Positions 54,837 through 63,708 of a stretch of DNA of 64,000 bases are shown piece by piece. This DNA comes from Stanieria sp. NIES-3757. GTDB taxonomy: Bacteria > Cyanobacteriota > Cyanobacteriia > Cyanobacteriales > Xenococcaceae. The notes under the pieces are model-generated. The model searched no databases and was not told where the DNA came from. It was given only the letters and a program-made list of their open reading frames with translations. The stretch covers positions 4,083,640 through 4,147,639 of the forward strand of contig AP017375.1 in the NCBI GenBank assembly GCA_002355455.1, in the 5' to 3' direction. Every line of letters starts with the position of its first letter. The first letter of the stretch is position 1. The position numbers and the translations under genes are program-made.

Positions 54837-55700
54837 ATGTCTTTAGAGTTAATTAATCAAGTACTCGAACTTACAAATGCAGAGCGTACCAAAGCTGGTT
54901 TTAAACCTTTAAAATTCAATTCTAAATTAGTTAACGCTGCTCAAAATCATAGTCAAAATATGGCAGAAGATGATTTCTTTAGTCATACTGGAGAAGATGG
55001 TTCTAGTGTTAGCGATCGCGTTCAAGATGCTGGTTATCAATATTCAAAAGTAGGAGAAAATATTGCTGCTGGTCAAAAAACAGCAGAACAAGTTGTACAA
55101 GGATGGATGAATAGTCCTGGTCATCGAGCTAATATTCTTAATCCTAATTTTACAGAAATTGGTATTGGTTACGCATTTTTAGAAAACGATACAGGTTCAG
55201 TTAACTATAATTATTATTGGACTCAAGTTTTTGGTAATCCACTTTCTAATAATATTAGTGGAGATTCTAATCAAGAAAATTTAGTAGAAGAAGAAAATAA
55301 TAATTCTACTCCGATTGCGAATGATGATGTAGTTGAGGATAATAATCAATCTTCTCCTGTTGACAATACAGATAATAATTCTTCTGATGGAGAAACAAAG
55401 CAACCAGTTCTACCAACAAATAATACTAATGATGATTTAACTGGGGAAGCTAATAATCCAGTGCTTACAGGTGGTGATAATTCAGTAAATTTTCCTGTCA
55501 ATCAAGTAGAAACAACTGATAATCAATTTACTAATAATACGTGGCAGAATTTTCAGGATATTTTTAATAGTTCATGGTTAGGAAATTCCTTGAATCACAA
55601 CAATAATAATGAATTTATAGGAATTGAATATGACTCTGATTCTAATTTTGACTCAGATAAACAGATGAACATCCCAGAAAATTCCAATTCCGTTTTTTAA
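54837..55700 (+). CDS. CAP (SCP/PR1)-domain protein with Asn-rich tail
   Basis: 287 aa from ATG 54837, chosen because AGGTG lies 9 nt upstream (frame opens at GTG 54825). CAP domain at about 5-135: LELTNAERTKAGFKPLKFN, AAQNHSQNMAEDDFFSHTG, VGENIAAGQKTAEQVVQGW, MNSPGHRANILNP with the His/Glu cavity residues. From about 145 to the end the chain is Asn/Asp/Ser-rich and disordered, with no membrane anchor. No signal peptide is visible, unusual for a CAP protein, so type I secretion or cytosolic presence is open. Confidence 0.88.
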   Translation: MSLELINQVLELTNAERTKAGFKPLKFNSKLVNAAQNHSQNMAEDDFFSHTGEDGSSVSDRVQDAGYQYSKVGENIAAGQKTAEQVVQGWMNSPGHRANILNPNFTEIGIGYAFLENDTGSVNYNYYWTQVFGNPLSNNISGDSNQENLVEEENNNSTPIANDDVVEDNNQSSPVDNTDNNSSDGETKQPVLPTNNTNDDLTGEANNPVLTGGDNSVNFPVNQVETTDNQFTNNTWQNFQDIFNSSWLGNSLNHNNNNEFIGIEYDSDSNFDSDKQMNIPENSNSVF

Positions 55701-55899
55701 CCTCAACTTAGTTAAGCTAAAAGTTGAAGTTTTTTACAATTTGTTTTTTTATTACAATCAAAATTTTGTAGGGTGCATAATTATGCGCCTTTTTATATAT
55801 ATTGATTTGGCTTAGTTATTAGTGGCGTGTCAAACTTCAAATAATAGATTTAATTAAAAAAAAGAGTTATAACGGATTCAACAAGCTCTACATTACTTA

Positions 55900-56822
55900 G
55901 AGGATGTCTGAAAAGTCAAAATAATTGCGCTCGCGATCGTGAGCAGAATAAAAAAAGCTCTCGTTAAATTAATCTGTCAATAGGAAAAAAGACAGGAAAC
56001 GAGAGTCATGAATCAATCATATCGCACAGATTTAACCGATGAGCAATGGGAATTACTCCAACAACTTATTCCAAAAGCTAAGCCTGGAGGTCGTCCCAGA
56101 ACCGTAAATATGCGAGGGGTAATTAACGCTATATTTTATGTGCTAGTAGCAGGATGTGCCTGGTCATTATTACCTCACGATTTGCCCAAATGGAAAACGG
56201 TATATCACTATTTTCGACAATGGCGACTAAATGGTGATTGGGAACGAATTCATGAACAATTACGAAAATGGGTGCGTGCTATAGAAGATCGTCATCCTAG
56301 CCCCTCAGCAGCAATTTTAGATAGCCAATCAGTAGAAACAGCAACGATGATTCATCTTGAAGTTGGCTATGATGCAGCTAAACAAGTCAAAGGTCGCAAG
56401 CGTCATGTTTTAGTCGATACTTTGGGATTGTTAATTGTAGTAGCGGTAACAGCAGCTTCTCTACCAGAACGAGAGGGGGCAAAATTATTGTTTGACCAAC
56501 TCGCTCGCTCTTGTGAGCGATTTCACCGCTTAATTAAAATTTGGGTTGATGGCGGTTATCGAGGTGAAGGTTTTATGAGGTGGGTAATGGATCTCTATGG
56601 TTGGATTTTAGAAACAGTCCTACGCTCAGATACCGCCAAGGGTTTTGAGGTATTGCCAAGACGTTGGGTTGTCGAGAGAACTTTTGGCTGGTTTAACTGG
56701 TGTCGGCGTTTAAGCAAAGACTATGAAGTTTTACCGGCAACTTCTGAAACTATGATTCGAGTTGCTATGATTCGGATCATGCTGAAACGATTAGCATAAT
56801 CGATCGCTTTTCAGACATCCTC
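55900..56822 (+). mobile_element. IS5-family insertion sequence, intact
   Basis: 923 bp with near-perfect terminal inverted repeats beginning GAGGATGTCTGAAAAG on both ends. Bordered by TTA on the left and TAA on the right, so a 2-bp TA duplication is the most that can be read. One full transposase gene. It is inserted in the 3' part of a HigA-type antitoxin gene, whose last three codons and stop are now IS sequence. Confidence 0.9.
56008..56799 (+). CDS. IS5-family transposase (DDE)
   Basis: 263 aa, full length with no stop or shift. N-terminal DUF4096-type domain YRTDLTDEQWELLQQLIPKA, then DDE residues: Asp in AILDSQSVETA, Asp in IWVDGGYRGEG, Glu in RWVVERTFGWFNW. Different subgroup from the remnant at 41 kb (low similarity in the N-terminal part). 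ATG 56008 inside the left half of the element. Probably still able to move. Confidence 0.94.
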   Translation: MNQSYRTDLTDEQWELLQQLIPKAKPGGRPRTVNMRGVINAIFYVLVAGCAWSLLPHDLPKWKTVYHYFRQWRLNGDWERIHEQLRKWVRAIEDRHPSPSAAILDSQSVETATMIHLEVGYDAAKQVKGRKRHVLVDTLGLLIVVAVTAASLPEREGAKLLFDQLARSCERFHRLIKIWVDGGYRGEGFMRWVMDLYGWILETVLRSDTAKGFEVLPRRWVVERTFGWFNWCRRLSKDYEVLPATSETMIRVAMIRIMLKRLA

Positions 56823-57065
56823 TAAATGTTGCAAAATCTCATAAGGTGTAGATTCTTCCATAGGATAATTTTCTGCTTCATAAGCTTCAATTAAAGTTAC
56901 AACTAATTTATGTAAGGCTTTTTCTTCTGGAGTACGATTTTTCGCAAAGGTTAACTTCTCTGCTATAGCTAAAGCGCGATCGTATTCTTCTTGTGTTTCA
57001 ATTACTTGGGGAGTATACTGACTTAATAAATTAGAGTAAGCAGTCTTATTAAAAGTAAGGGTCAT
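56811..57065 (-). pseudogene. HigA-type antitoxin truncated by an insertion sequence
   Basis: 84 codons. The first 80 residues match the HigA antitoxin N-terminal domain (EKLTFAKNRTPEEKALHKL, LIEAYEAENYPMEESTPYEI), ending ...ILQHL. The final EDV and stop are read from the right terminal repeat of the IS5 element. Relatives continue here with an HTH DNA-binding domain, which is absent, and the sequence on the far side of the IS does not restore it. Autorepression and perhaps toxin control are therefore lost. ATG 57065. Confidence 0.75.
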
Positions 57066-57347
57066 TTTTCCATTTATCCTTATCGTATTCAGAATGAGTT
57101 AAAAATATTTGTAATAAACAGTCTGGTTTTCGTAGTCGATACCAACAATTAAACGATAGTTATTGCCTTTGAGGTTAAACACAGTAAAGTTACCTACTGT
57201 CTCTGCATCTCGATAAATCTGGCGAACATCTTCTAAGTTTTTCCATTGTGACTTTTTTACCGTTGCATACCAATTGTTGATAGATGAGATTGCATCTGGA
57301 TATTTTGCAGCATCACGACGAAGATTACGAATTGAAATTAAGTGCAT
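57049..57347 (-). pseudogene. HigB-type toxin with a C-terminal frameshift
   Basis: From ATG 57347 the frame gives 82 residues of a HigB mRNA-interferase-like protein (DAISSINNWYATVKKSQWKN, VFNLKGNNYRLIVGIDYE) and stops after YYKYF at 57099. One more T in the T-run near 57105 would let it continue LTHSEYDKDKWKNDPYF to TAA 57049, the normal ending (THxEYD...). It would then overlap the antitoxin start by 17 bp, as usual for toxin-first HigBA operons. So the toxin lost its C-terminal catalytic strand through a 1-nt deletion, or there is a base error in the homopolymer. Confidence 0.7.
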
Positions 57348-57528
57348 TGAAGTTTTTCATGGCTCTTGTATATTTCAACTGATGATTTATTTATTCTCTC
57401 ATTTTGAGAGCTAAGCTGCAAGCTGCGATTTAAAGGTTAGGCGTAAGCTTAATCGCTTTTTAGTTTTAGATAATCTTCAATAGTTCCACCCCTACCTTTA
57501 TTGAGTAGAGATAATAGCGCGATCGCGA

Positions 57529-57792
57529 ATGCGATTTGGCTTTATAACAGCTTTCTTCAGCGAAGAATTAAAATCGGGAGTATTTTCAGGAAAAGTTACT
57601 AAACAAATCGAAACTGAAGTTATTCAACTTAATCCGATTGAATTTACTACTGAGGAATATCTTGCAGAAATAGCTCAACTGTATATATCGGGCAAAACTC
57701 TCGATTGGTTCAGTTTTTATCGAAATTCTGGCTATAGCAAAGTCGCGCTACCAACTTATCCTTTCCAGCGACAAACCTATTGGTATCAATAG
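57529..57792 (+). pseudogene. Polyketide synthase fragment (end of an acyltransferase linker)
   Basis: 87 codons ending YSKVALPTYPFQRQTYWYQ, the near-invariant linker that closes the acyltransferase region of modular type I polyketide synthases; LAEIAQLYISGKTLDW just before it also fits. Residues 1-35 show no clear homology. No KS, AT or ACP domain lies in the window, so this is a broken relic. It begins near a GCGATCGC and 180 bp from the HigB remnant. Confidence 0.75.
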
Positions 57793-57820
57793 TCTAGCCA
57801 AGATTAAAACTGAGGTTAGA

Positions 57821-58492
57821 ATGGGCAAAGTTTGTTTATTATGGTGTTTTCCAGTGCCAATTACTCCTTACCTGAAAAAATATTGCTCAATCGCAATAGC
57901 TGTTGTACTGCTGACGATTTATGTTCCCTCGGTTTCAGCTAAACTATTTGATGGCCCAGTTGATCGACTTCCTACATTAGAAAGAGCAGCTTTAAGAGAT
58001 GGTAAAGTAACTTTAGCTGGTAGAGAAGGCAACTATACAGCTAGAGTGTTAATCAAGGCACCCGCAGCCAAAGTCTGGGAAGTTTTGACAGATTACAATA
58101 ATTTTGAGCAATTTTTGCCTAATGTCGCTAGTAGCGAATTAATTCAAGCTAATGGCAATCAAAAAGTGTTTGAACAAATTAATTCCGTTCAAGTGTTAGT
58201 AATTAACAAAAAAACTCGCATCCGCATTGCTGTAACTGAAAGCTATCCTCAGCAAATTAATTTTCAAATAGTTAATGGCGATCTCAAATCCCTCAATGGC
58301 AAGTGGACAATTCAACCAGTCTCTCCCTACCCTAGCGCGCCTGCCGATCAAGTTTTAATTACCCATCAAGTCTCCGTTCAACCTCTTGCTGGCGGTAGTA
58401 TATTTTATGGCATTTACGAAGATACCTTGCAAAAAACTTTAGCAGCAATTAAACAAGAAACAGAATTGCGTTTTCTTCAAGCCAAATCTTAG
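57821..58492 (+). CDS. SRPBCC (START-like) lipid/cofactor-binding protein
   Basis: 223 aa. Signal or anchor segment about 18-40 (SIAIAVVLLTIYVPSVSA), then a polyketide cyclase/START-type domain: ARVLIKAPAAKVWEVLTDYN (typical), FEQFLPNVASSELI, and a long C-terminal helix (EDTLQKTLAAIKQETELRF). Homologues are common in cyanobacteria and plants, ligand unknown. It probably sits in the periplasm or thylakoid lumen. Begins 28 bp after the PKS relic and is followed by dcd. Confidence 0.85.
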   Translation: MGKVCLLWCFPVPITPYLKKYCSIAIAVVLLTIYVPSVSAKLFDGPVDRLPTLERAALRDGKVTLAGREGNYTARVLIKAPAAKVWEVLTDYNNFEQFLPNVASSELIQANGNQKVFEQINSVQVLVINKKTRIRIAVTESYPQQINFQIVNGDLKSLNGKWTIQPVSPYPSAPADQVLITHQVSVQPLAGGSIFYGIYEDTLQKTLAAIKQETELRFLQAKS

Positions 58493-58574
58493 AAAATAGT
58501 GCTGAAAATATTCTTACTAAGAACGTTATTCGGTATCCTAGTAAATCGATTCTTACCATAACCCGATTATTACC

Positions 58575-59156
58575 GTGATTAAAAACGATACCTGGATTAC
58601 TGAAATGGCAAACAAAGGGATGATTAGTCCTTTTGAACCGAAATTAATTCGCAAAATTAAAGATATACCAGTAATTTCCTATGGTTTAGGCAGTTTTGGT
58701 TATGATATTCGCCTCTCTCCTTCAGAATTTCGGATTTTCCGTCATATTCCAGGTACAGTCGTCGATCCAAAAAACTTTAATCCCGATAACTTAGAACCTA
58801 CACCTTTACATCAAGATGAAAATGGTAGCTATTTTATTTTGCCTGCTCATTCCTACGGCTTGGGAGTAGCTTTAGAAAAACTTGCTTTGCCTGATAATAT
58901 TACTGTATTGTGCATAGGAAAAAGTACTTATGCTCGTGTGGGATTAATTGCCAATCTCACTCCTGCTGAAGCTGGTTGGCGAGGACATCTAACTTTAGAA
59001 TTTTCTAATTCTTCTAGTGCTGATTGTCGTATTTATGCCTCAGAAGGAGTAGTACAATTATTATTTCTCGAAGGCGATCGCTGTGATGTGAGCTATGATA
59101 CTCGTCAAGGTAAATATCAAGACCAACCACAACAAGTAGTTTTTTCCAAAGTCTAG
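58575..59156 (+). CDS. dcd: dCTP deaminase
   Basis: 193 aa. Deaminates dCTP to dUTP for thymidylate synthesis. GTG start at 58575 (MIKNDTWITEMANKGM). Trimeric dUTPase fold: GSFGYDIRLSPSEF, the nucleotide loop IGKSTYARVGLIANL, and the catalytic Glu in HLTLEFSNSS. Residues after the sugar loop (TPAEAGWRG) are as in standard Dcd enzymes rather than bifunctional DCD-DUT, though this is judged by eye. Ends with an intrinsic terminator at 59186. Confidence 0.93.
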   Translation: MIKNDTWITEMANKGMISPFEPKLIRKIKDIPVISYGLGSFGYDIRLSPSEFRIFRHIPGTVVDPKNFNPDNLEPTPLHQDENGSYFILPAHSYGLGVALEKLALPDNITVLCIGKSTYARVGLIANLTPAEAGWRGHLTLEFSNSSSADCRIYASEGVVQLLFLEGDRCDVSYDTRQGKYQDQPQQVVFSKV

Positions 59157-59185
59157 TTTAATTCGGATGTTTGGTTTTAATGAGG

Positions 59186-59233
59186 AACAGTTAACAATCT
59201 GGTTTTTTGCTAATTGTTGACTGTTTCTTTTTA
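59186..59233 (+). terminator. Intrinsic terminator of dcd
   Basis: ACAGTTAACAAT / ATTGTTGACTGT stem (one G-T pair) with a 14-nt loop, followed by TTCTTTTT. 30 bp after the dcd stop. Confidence 0.75.
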
Positions 59234-59444
59234 TTTATTCTTTATTACTACTAGCTAGGCAGTTACAGAAAATTAATTAAAAAGCTGTTAGCTCTTAGCT
59301 AATACCCAAAAAGCGACTAAAAGCTTATTTATTTTTAGTCTAATTTATTAATCTGTAAACTCCTATAAATGATTCGTGATTTTAATACTAAATTACTATA
59401 CATTTAAAGGGTTGGTCTAGCTAATTTAATTATGAATCAAAATT

Positions 59445-60440
59445 TTATAAACCTATTTTTTTACCGACTTTTTGTAATATTTTTTGGCTCCATAGTTGTT
59501 TAGCTCGCCAAAAATCTAATCCTGCAATTTTAGTTTGATAGCTTTGATAATGATCAAAAAATAAATTGACTTCTGTTAAAATAATCTCTAGCCTCTTCAA
59601 GATATTTTCTGCTTGGTATTGTTCAAAAAATAATTCTGGCAACTGAAAATTATCAGAAGAATTTAAGACTGATATAATTCGATTAAGATCAAACTCTAAA
59701 GCATAACCAGCAATTTTATAACAATTAAAACTCGGATCGAGATAATCGGCTAACGCACTATTAACACTAGAAAAAACCTGACATCCACAAGCCAAAGCTT
59801 CCAAAGGTGGTAAGCCAAAACCTTCCGTTACACCATTTACCGCCCAGTATTCAGCCGAATCATAAAGATAAATTTTTGTGCGATTAAATAATCCGACTAA
59901 ATCTTCAACATAACCATCTACAACTTTAACCTGAAATTTTTTTTGTAAAGCAGGAACTAATTGTGCAAGTAAATATTGAGACGACTTGCGGGTTTGCACC
60001 AAAACATCAATATCTCTAGGCTGATTTAAATTAGTAAAAGCTGGATCGATTTGATTAGGTAAATAATAAATTAAAGAATTAGGCGATTTTTGCCCCCAAT
60101 AACCCATTGTGTTACGGCTGACAGCAAGAATGGGAATATTTGTAGGTAAATCAAAACCATAACCTGCACTATGAGCATGATAAATAATAGGTAATAGTTT
60201 CAGTTTTTTAATTAATTTTGGTACATCAAAACCCCAACTAACAACAAAAATACAATCATTTAAATTCTCATTTTTTAGTAAATCTGCTAGAAATAAAGAT
60301 GATTCTTCTCGTTGACGATAAGTAACGATTTCCGCCGAGCAAATTTGTTGAGCTAGTTGCAAAATTTTTAACTCTGCCCATAGTCCACCACCACCGAATT
60401 TTTTAGTTGTGCCTGGGACAAGAAAGTATAATTTTCTCAT
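59445..60440 (-). CDS. Glycosyltransferase (GT-B, GT1/GT4-like)
   Basis: 331 aa. Starts LYFLVPGTTKKFGGGGLWAE with the glycine-rich loop of GT-B acceptor domains, and has the donor-side signature EGFGLPPLEALACGCQVFSS near residue 205-225. The middle has NQIDPAF. Shorter than most GT4 proteins and with a non-standard C-terminal 100 residues (FFDHYQSYQTKIAGLDFW). Acceptor unknown. ATG 60440; next to the RAYT-type transposase and its palindromes. Confidence 0.85.
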   Translation of the reverse strand: MRKLYFLVPGTTKKFGGGGLWAELKILQLAQQICSAEIVTYRQREESSLFLADLLKNENLNDCIFVVSWGFDVPKLIKKLKLLPIIYHAHSAGYGFDLPTNIPILAVSRNTMGYWGQKSPNSLIYYLPNQIDPAFTNLNQPRDIDVLVQTRKSSQYLLAQLVPALQKKFQVKVVDGYVEDLVGLFNRTKIYLYDSAEYWAVNGVTEGFGLPPLEALACGCQVFSSVNSALADYLDPSFNCYKIAGYALEFDLNRIISVLNSSDNFQLPELFFEQYQAENILKRLEIILTEVNLFFDHYQSYQTKIAGLDFWRAKQLWSQKILQKVGKKIGL

Positions 60441-60524
60441 GAGATATTAATCGCCAGAAGTTCGATAACCATAACATCGCTAGAGTTAAAACAGCCAGGG
60501 AATAAATTCCCCGTCTGAGATTTG

Positions 60525-60574
60525 AAGTCGGTTTAAACCGACTTGATGTTTAAGCCATGAAATTAATTTCATGG
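60525..60574. repeat. Two perfect 20-bp palindromes, REP-like
   Basis: 60525-60544 is AAGTCGGTTTAAACCGACTT and 60555-60574 is CCATGAAATTAATTTCATGG, both perfectly self-complementary and 10 bp apart. They lie just past the stop of a tyrosine transposase of the RAYT type (60599) on the minus strand, which is where REP substrates are expected. Confidence 0.75.
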
Positions 60575-60598
60575 TGTATTACAGTTTTAAATATAAAA

Positions 60599-61060
60599 TT
60601 AATGTGACGGCGATGGTTTAGATAGAGAGCAATAGGGTTTAGGCGGATCATCATTATGGTCGATTTGTTCTAATAATGAGATCACAGTATTTTGTTGATG
60701 ATGAATTTTTTGATTTTGAACGTATGCGATCGCTGTATCTAATTGTTTTCCACCCAAAGAAAACACGCCGTAACCTTCTTGCCAGACAAATTGAGGAGAC
60801 AAGGGAAAATTTTGATTCAAGTAATGAGAACTACTACCTTTGATCCGCTTAACAAAATCTGCGATCGCTAATTTAGGTGGAATAGAAACAATGACATGAA
60901 TATGGTTCTCTGTACCGTTGATAGCATGAATAATAGAATTTAAAGAATCAGCTTTGCTAATAATATAAGGGTAAAGCCTAGCTTCGCGTTGACCATTAAT
61001 TAATGGTTGTCTGTTTTTTGTTCCCCAAATTAGATGATAGTACAAACGCCACAAAGCCAT
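60599..61060 (-). CDS. REP-associated tyrosine transposase / IS200-like (RAYT)
   Basis: 153 aa, single-strand-specific Y1 (HUH) transposase. HUH motif ENHIHVIV (His-hydrophobic-His) and catalytic Tyr in AIAYVQNQKIHHQ. It starts WRLYYHLIWGTKNRQPLI, typical of RAYT/IS200-type proteins, and has KGSSSHYLNQNF. Such domesticated enzymes cut and spread REP palindromes; two perfect palindromes stand right after its stop. ATG 61060. No TnpB partner. Probably functional by sequence. Confidence 0.9.
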   Translation of the reverse strand: MALWRLYYHLIWGTKNRQPLINGQREARLYPYIISKADSLNSIIHAINGTENHIHVIVSIPPKLAIADFVKRIKGSSSHYLNQNFPLSPQFVWQEGYGVFSLGGKQLDTAIAYVQNQKIHHQQNTVISLLEQIDHNDDPPKPYCSLSKPSPSH

Positions 61061-61103
61061 ATCAAATAATCTTGATGTCCTTGCTTTTTCCTAAAGTAAC
61101 ATG

Positions 61104-62738
61104 TTAATCGAGTGAAGCAGTGTACCAACTATTTTGATGCACTATTGTATGTACCTGCCAATTAGCGTCAGTATCAGGATAGTCATCACGATAATGTCCA
61201 CCTCGGCTTTCAGTACGAAATATAGCACTTTTCAAGATTAAATAAGCGATATCAAGCAAATTTAAGGTTTCAGTATACAGACGCAATTGATATTCGGCAT
61301 CAGGAGAAGCCAATTTCACTTTTTGAGAAGAAGATAATTGACCAATGTATTGATTAAGAGGAAGAGAAGTTAATTGAGTCCGCCATGATTCCACTAGAGC
61401 GATCGCCTTTACCATCATCTCCTGTGTCCGACAGATTCCTGCACTTTGCCAGACTAAATCAGGTAATTTTTCTCTGATCGAAACTACTAAGTTAAATGCT
61501 GTTTGCCAATCTTCTTCAACAACTTTGAGTAATTCATTTTTTGGAAAGGGTATAGTTTCTTTAATCACTAGTTTTGACAATTGGGCTGCGTAAACAATAC
61601 ATTCTAGTAACGAATTACTAGCCAAACGATTTGCGCCGTGTACCCCTGTACTAGCCGTTTCTCCGATCGCATATAAACCAGGGATAGAAGTCTGATTCAT
61701 CGTATCTACGGCAATACCTCCCATCCAATAATGAGCAGCAGGTGTTACGGGAATTGGTTCTTGAAACAAATCTACTCCCCATTTTTGACAAACACGGATA
61801 ATATTAGGAAAACGATAGCGAATTCTTTCGACGGGAATTGGTCTTAAATCCAAATAAACATTAGTTTCATTAGTCTTTTGCAAGTGAGTAAAAATTGCCC
61901 TACTAACTACATCCCTAGGTGCTAATTCCCCGTCAGGATGATAATCAAAAGCAAATCGTTTTCCTGCCGAATCGATCAAATGTGCGCCTTCTCCTCTCAC
62001 TGCCTCACTAATTAAAAAACGCGGTGCGCCTGGTTTACTTAAAGCAGTAGGATGAAATTGCACAAACTCCAAATCTCGTAGAATTGCACCACTGCGCCAA
62101 GCTAAAGCAACTCCATCTCCTGTACTAACTGTAGGATTAGTTGTATGAGCAAAAACTTGACCCCCTCCACCAGTAGCAAGAACTACCGCTGCTGCTTGTA
62201 ACCAATTAATTTCTCCTTGATGAAGTAGACTAATTCCCTGACAATTACCAGTATTGGGATTGAGCCATAAACTGAGGGCAAAAGCTTGAGAAAAAACTTC
62301 AATATTAGGTCTTTGTAAAACTTGTTGAGTTAAAGTACTAACGATCGCTCTTCCTGTCGTATCAGCAGCATGAAGTACCCGAGGACGAGAATGAGCAGCT
62401 TCCAGAGTCATTGCCAAACGCTCGTTATGACGATCAAAAGTCACTCCCATTGCCACTAGAGATTGAATCGAACTAGCAGCATTTTCTACCAAAAATTGAA
62501 CCGCAGTGCGATCGCACAAACCTGCTCCTGCTTTGAGAGTATCTTCTAAATGTAATAGTGGAGAATCATCAGGATTAATTGCTGCTGCAATCCCTCCCTG
62601 CGCCCAGTCACTTGCTCCTGTTTTAAGCTCATCTTTAGTAACTAAAGCGACTCGATATTGTTCTGGCAAGCATAAAGCAGCGTAAAGTCCAGCAGCACCA
62701 GAACCTATGACAACAACATCAAAAAAAAAGTCCTTCAA
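61104..62738 (-). CDS. nadB: L-aspartate oxidase
   Basis: 544 aa flavoprotein that oxidises L-aspartate to iminoaspartate, first step of de novo NAD synthesis. FAD-binding VVIGSGAAGLYAAL at the N-terminus, SDWAQGGIAAA, EFVQFHPTAL, the catalytic Arg region HYWMGGIAVD, and GLYAIGETASTGVHGANRLA. C-terminal helical domain ends with ESRGGHYRDDYP. ATG 62738. The pathway's last step in this set, nadC, is at 6.3 kb; quinolinate synthase (nadA) is not here. Confidence 0.97.
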   Translation of the reverse strand: MKDFFFDVVVIGSGAAGLYAALCLPEQYRVALVTKDELKTGASDWAQGGIAAAINPDDSPLLHLEDTLKAGAGLCDRTAVQFLVENAASSIQSLVAMGVTFDRHNERLAMTLEAAHSRPRVLHAADTTGRAIVSTLTQQVLQRPNIEVFSQAFALSLWLNPNTGNCQGISLLHQGEINWLQAAAVVLATGGGGQVFAHTTNPTVSTGDGVALAWRSGAILRDLEFVQFHPTALSKPGAPRFLISEAVRGEGAHLIDSAGKRFAFDYHPDGELAPRDVVSRAIFTHLQKTNETNVYLDLRPIPVERIRYRFPNIIRVCQKWGVDLFQEPIPVTPAAHYWMGGIAVDTMNQTSIPGLYAIGETASTGVHGANRLASNSLLECIVYAAQLSKLVIKETIPFPKNELLKVVEEDWQTAFNLVVSIREKLPDLVWQSAGICRTQEMMVKAIALVESWRTQLTSLPLNQYIGQLSSSQKVKLASPDAEYQLRLYTETLNLLDIAYLILKSAIFRTESRGGHYRDDYPDTDANWQVHTIVHQNSWYTASLD

Positions 62739-62776
62739 GTTGAATCAATTTTTTAGCAAATTTTACTAATATTAAC

Positions 62777-62805
62777 AAAAAACCCACACCAACAGTAGGT
62801 GAGGG
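62777..62805 (-). terminator. Intrinsic terminator of psbU
   Basis: On the minus strand CCCTCACC, 7-nt loop, GGTGTGGG then TTTTTTG, 30 bp past the psbU stop. One mismatch in the stem. Confidence 0.75.
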
Positions 62806-62835
62806 TCAAATCAAAGATTTTTGTGCGATTGTTAT

Positions 62836-63252
62836 TTAGTAAACTCCAGGATTAAAACGGTCATCTCCTTCATTGAAAGCAGCAGCAGTTTCAGTAACCA
62901 CAAAGTTATCTAAATTAGCTTGTAGTCTTTCTTTTTGGCTTTCGCTTAAACCAGGAATTGATAAAACATCTTCTACCTTTTCATAAGGGGCGTTTTTAAT
63001 AATTTTAGAAGCTAAAGTAGGATAAAATCCACGTAGTCCTCGAAAATCTCGAACATCACTGTTATTTAAGTCTAATTTTCCTTGAATTTCGCTTAGTTTG
63101 TCGTCAGCCACATTGCGACGAACTGCCAAAATAGACGATGATTGCAAGTTAAAAGAGCTTAAATTTAGAGCCTGAGCTTGAGCGACTCCTGTTACGCCCC
63201 AAGAAGTTACTAATACACACAAAGTAGCTAAAATGCCTATCAATCTCTTCAT
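62836..63252 (-). CDS. psbU: Photosystem II extrinsic protein PsbU (12 kDa)
   Basis: 138 aa from ATG 63252; an ATG three codons earlier (63261) is only 1 nt from the AGGAGG site, while 63252 is 10 nt away and matches the usual MKRL start. Cleavable lumen signal about 1-27 (VAQAQA). Mature part has the helix-hairpin-helix-like GLRGFYPTLASKIIKNAPYE and DVLSIPGLSESQKERLQ, ending EGDDRFNPGVY. PsbU stabilises the oxygen-evolving complex on the lumenal side. Single gene with its own terminator. Confidence 0.96.
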   Translation of the reverse strand: MKRLIGILATLCVLVTSWGVTGVAQAQALNLSSFNLQSSSILAVRRNVADDKLSEIQGKLDLNNSDVRDFRGLRGFYPTLASKIIKNAPYEKVEDVLSIPGLSESQKERLQANLDNFVVTETAAAFNEGDDRFNPGVY

Positions 63253-63708
63253 CAACTTCATTCCTCCTAATCCAAAATGTTAAATTTACAGAGTGATTCT
63301 CTATAGCATTAATTTTTGTTTTCTATCATCTCATCTTATCAAAGAGGATGCGACGGACGGATCGAATTCCTAACCGACTTGATTCTAGATTAAATTGAAG
63401 CTCTTAAAAACTTGGTATCTGTATTAATTATTGTTGTCTTGTCATTACACTCAACAATTTTTTTTGGTGTTGTTTGAATTACATCAATGATGGTTTAACT
63501 CGTGGCTAATCTCCTACTCGCTCTAAGGTTAGTCACTTTGACTTGTTTTAATTGTGGTAACCTCAAAAATCATAAGCTATGATGAGTTGTTAATTTCTAA
63601 ACCTTTGAGGAAACTATATAATTACTAGCACAATCTTGATATCTATAAAGTTTGATTGAGCAATTAAGTAGAAACAAACTGAATCTGCTTTATTTTTATT
63701 ATCTAGCC
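63253..63708. other. Intergenic region between psbU and a histidine kinase
   Basis: 456 bp with no coding frame; promoters of the divergent psbU and kinase genes should be inside. AT-rich, no repeat or RNA recognised. Confidence 0.5.
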
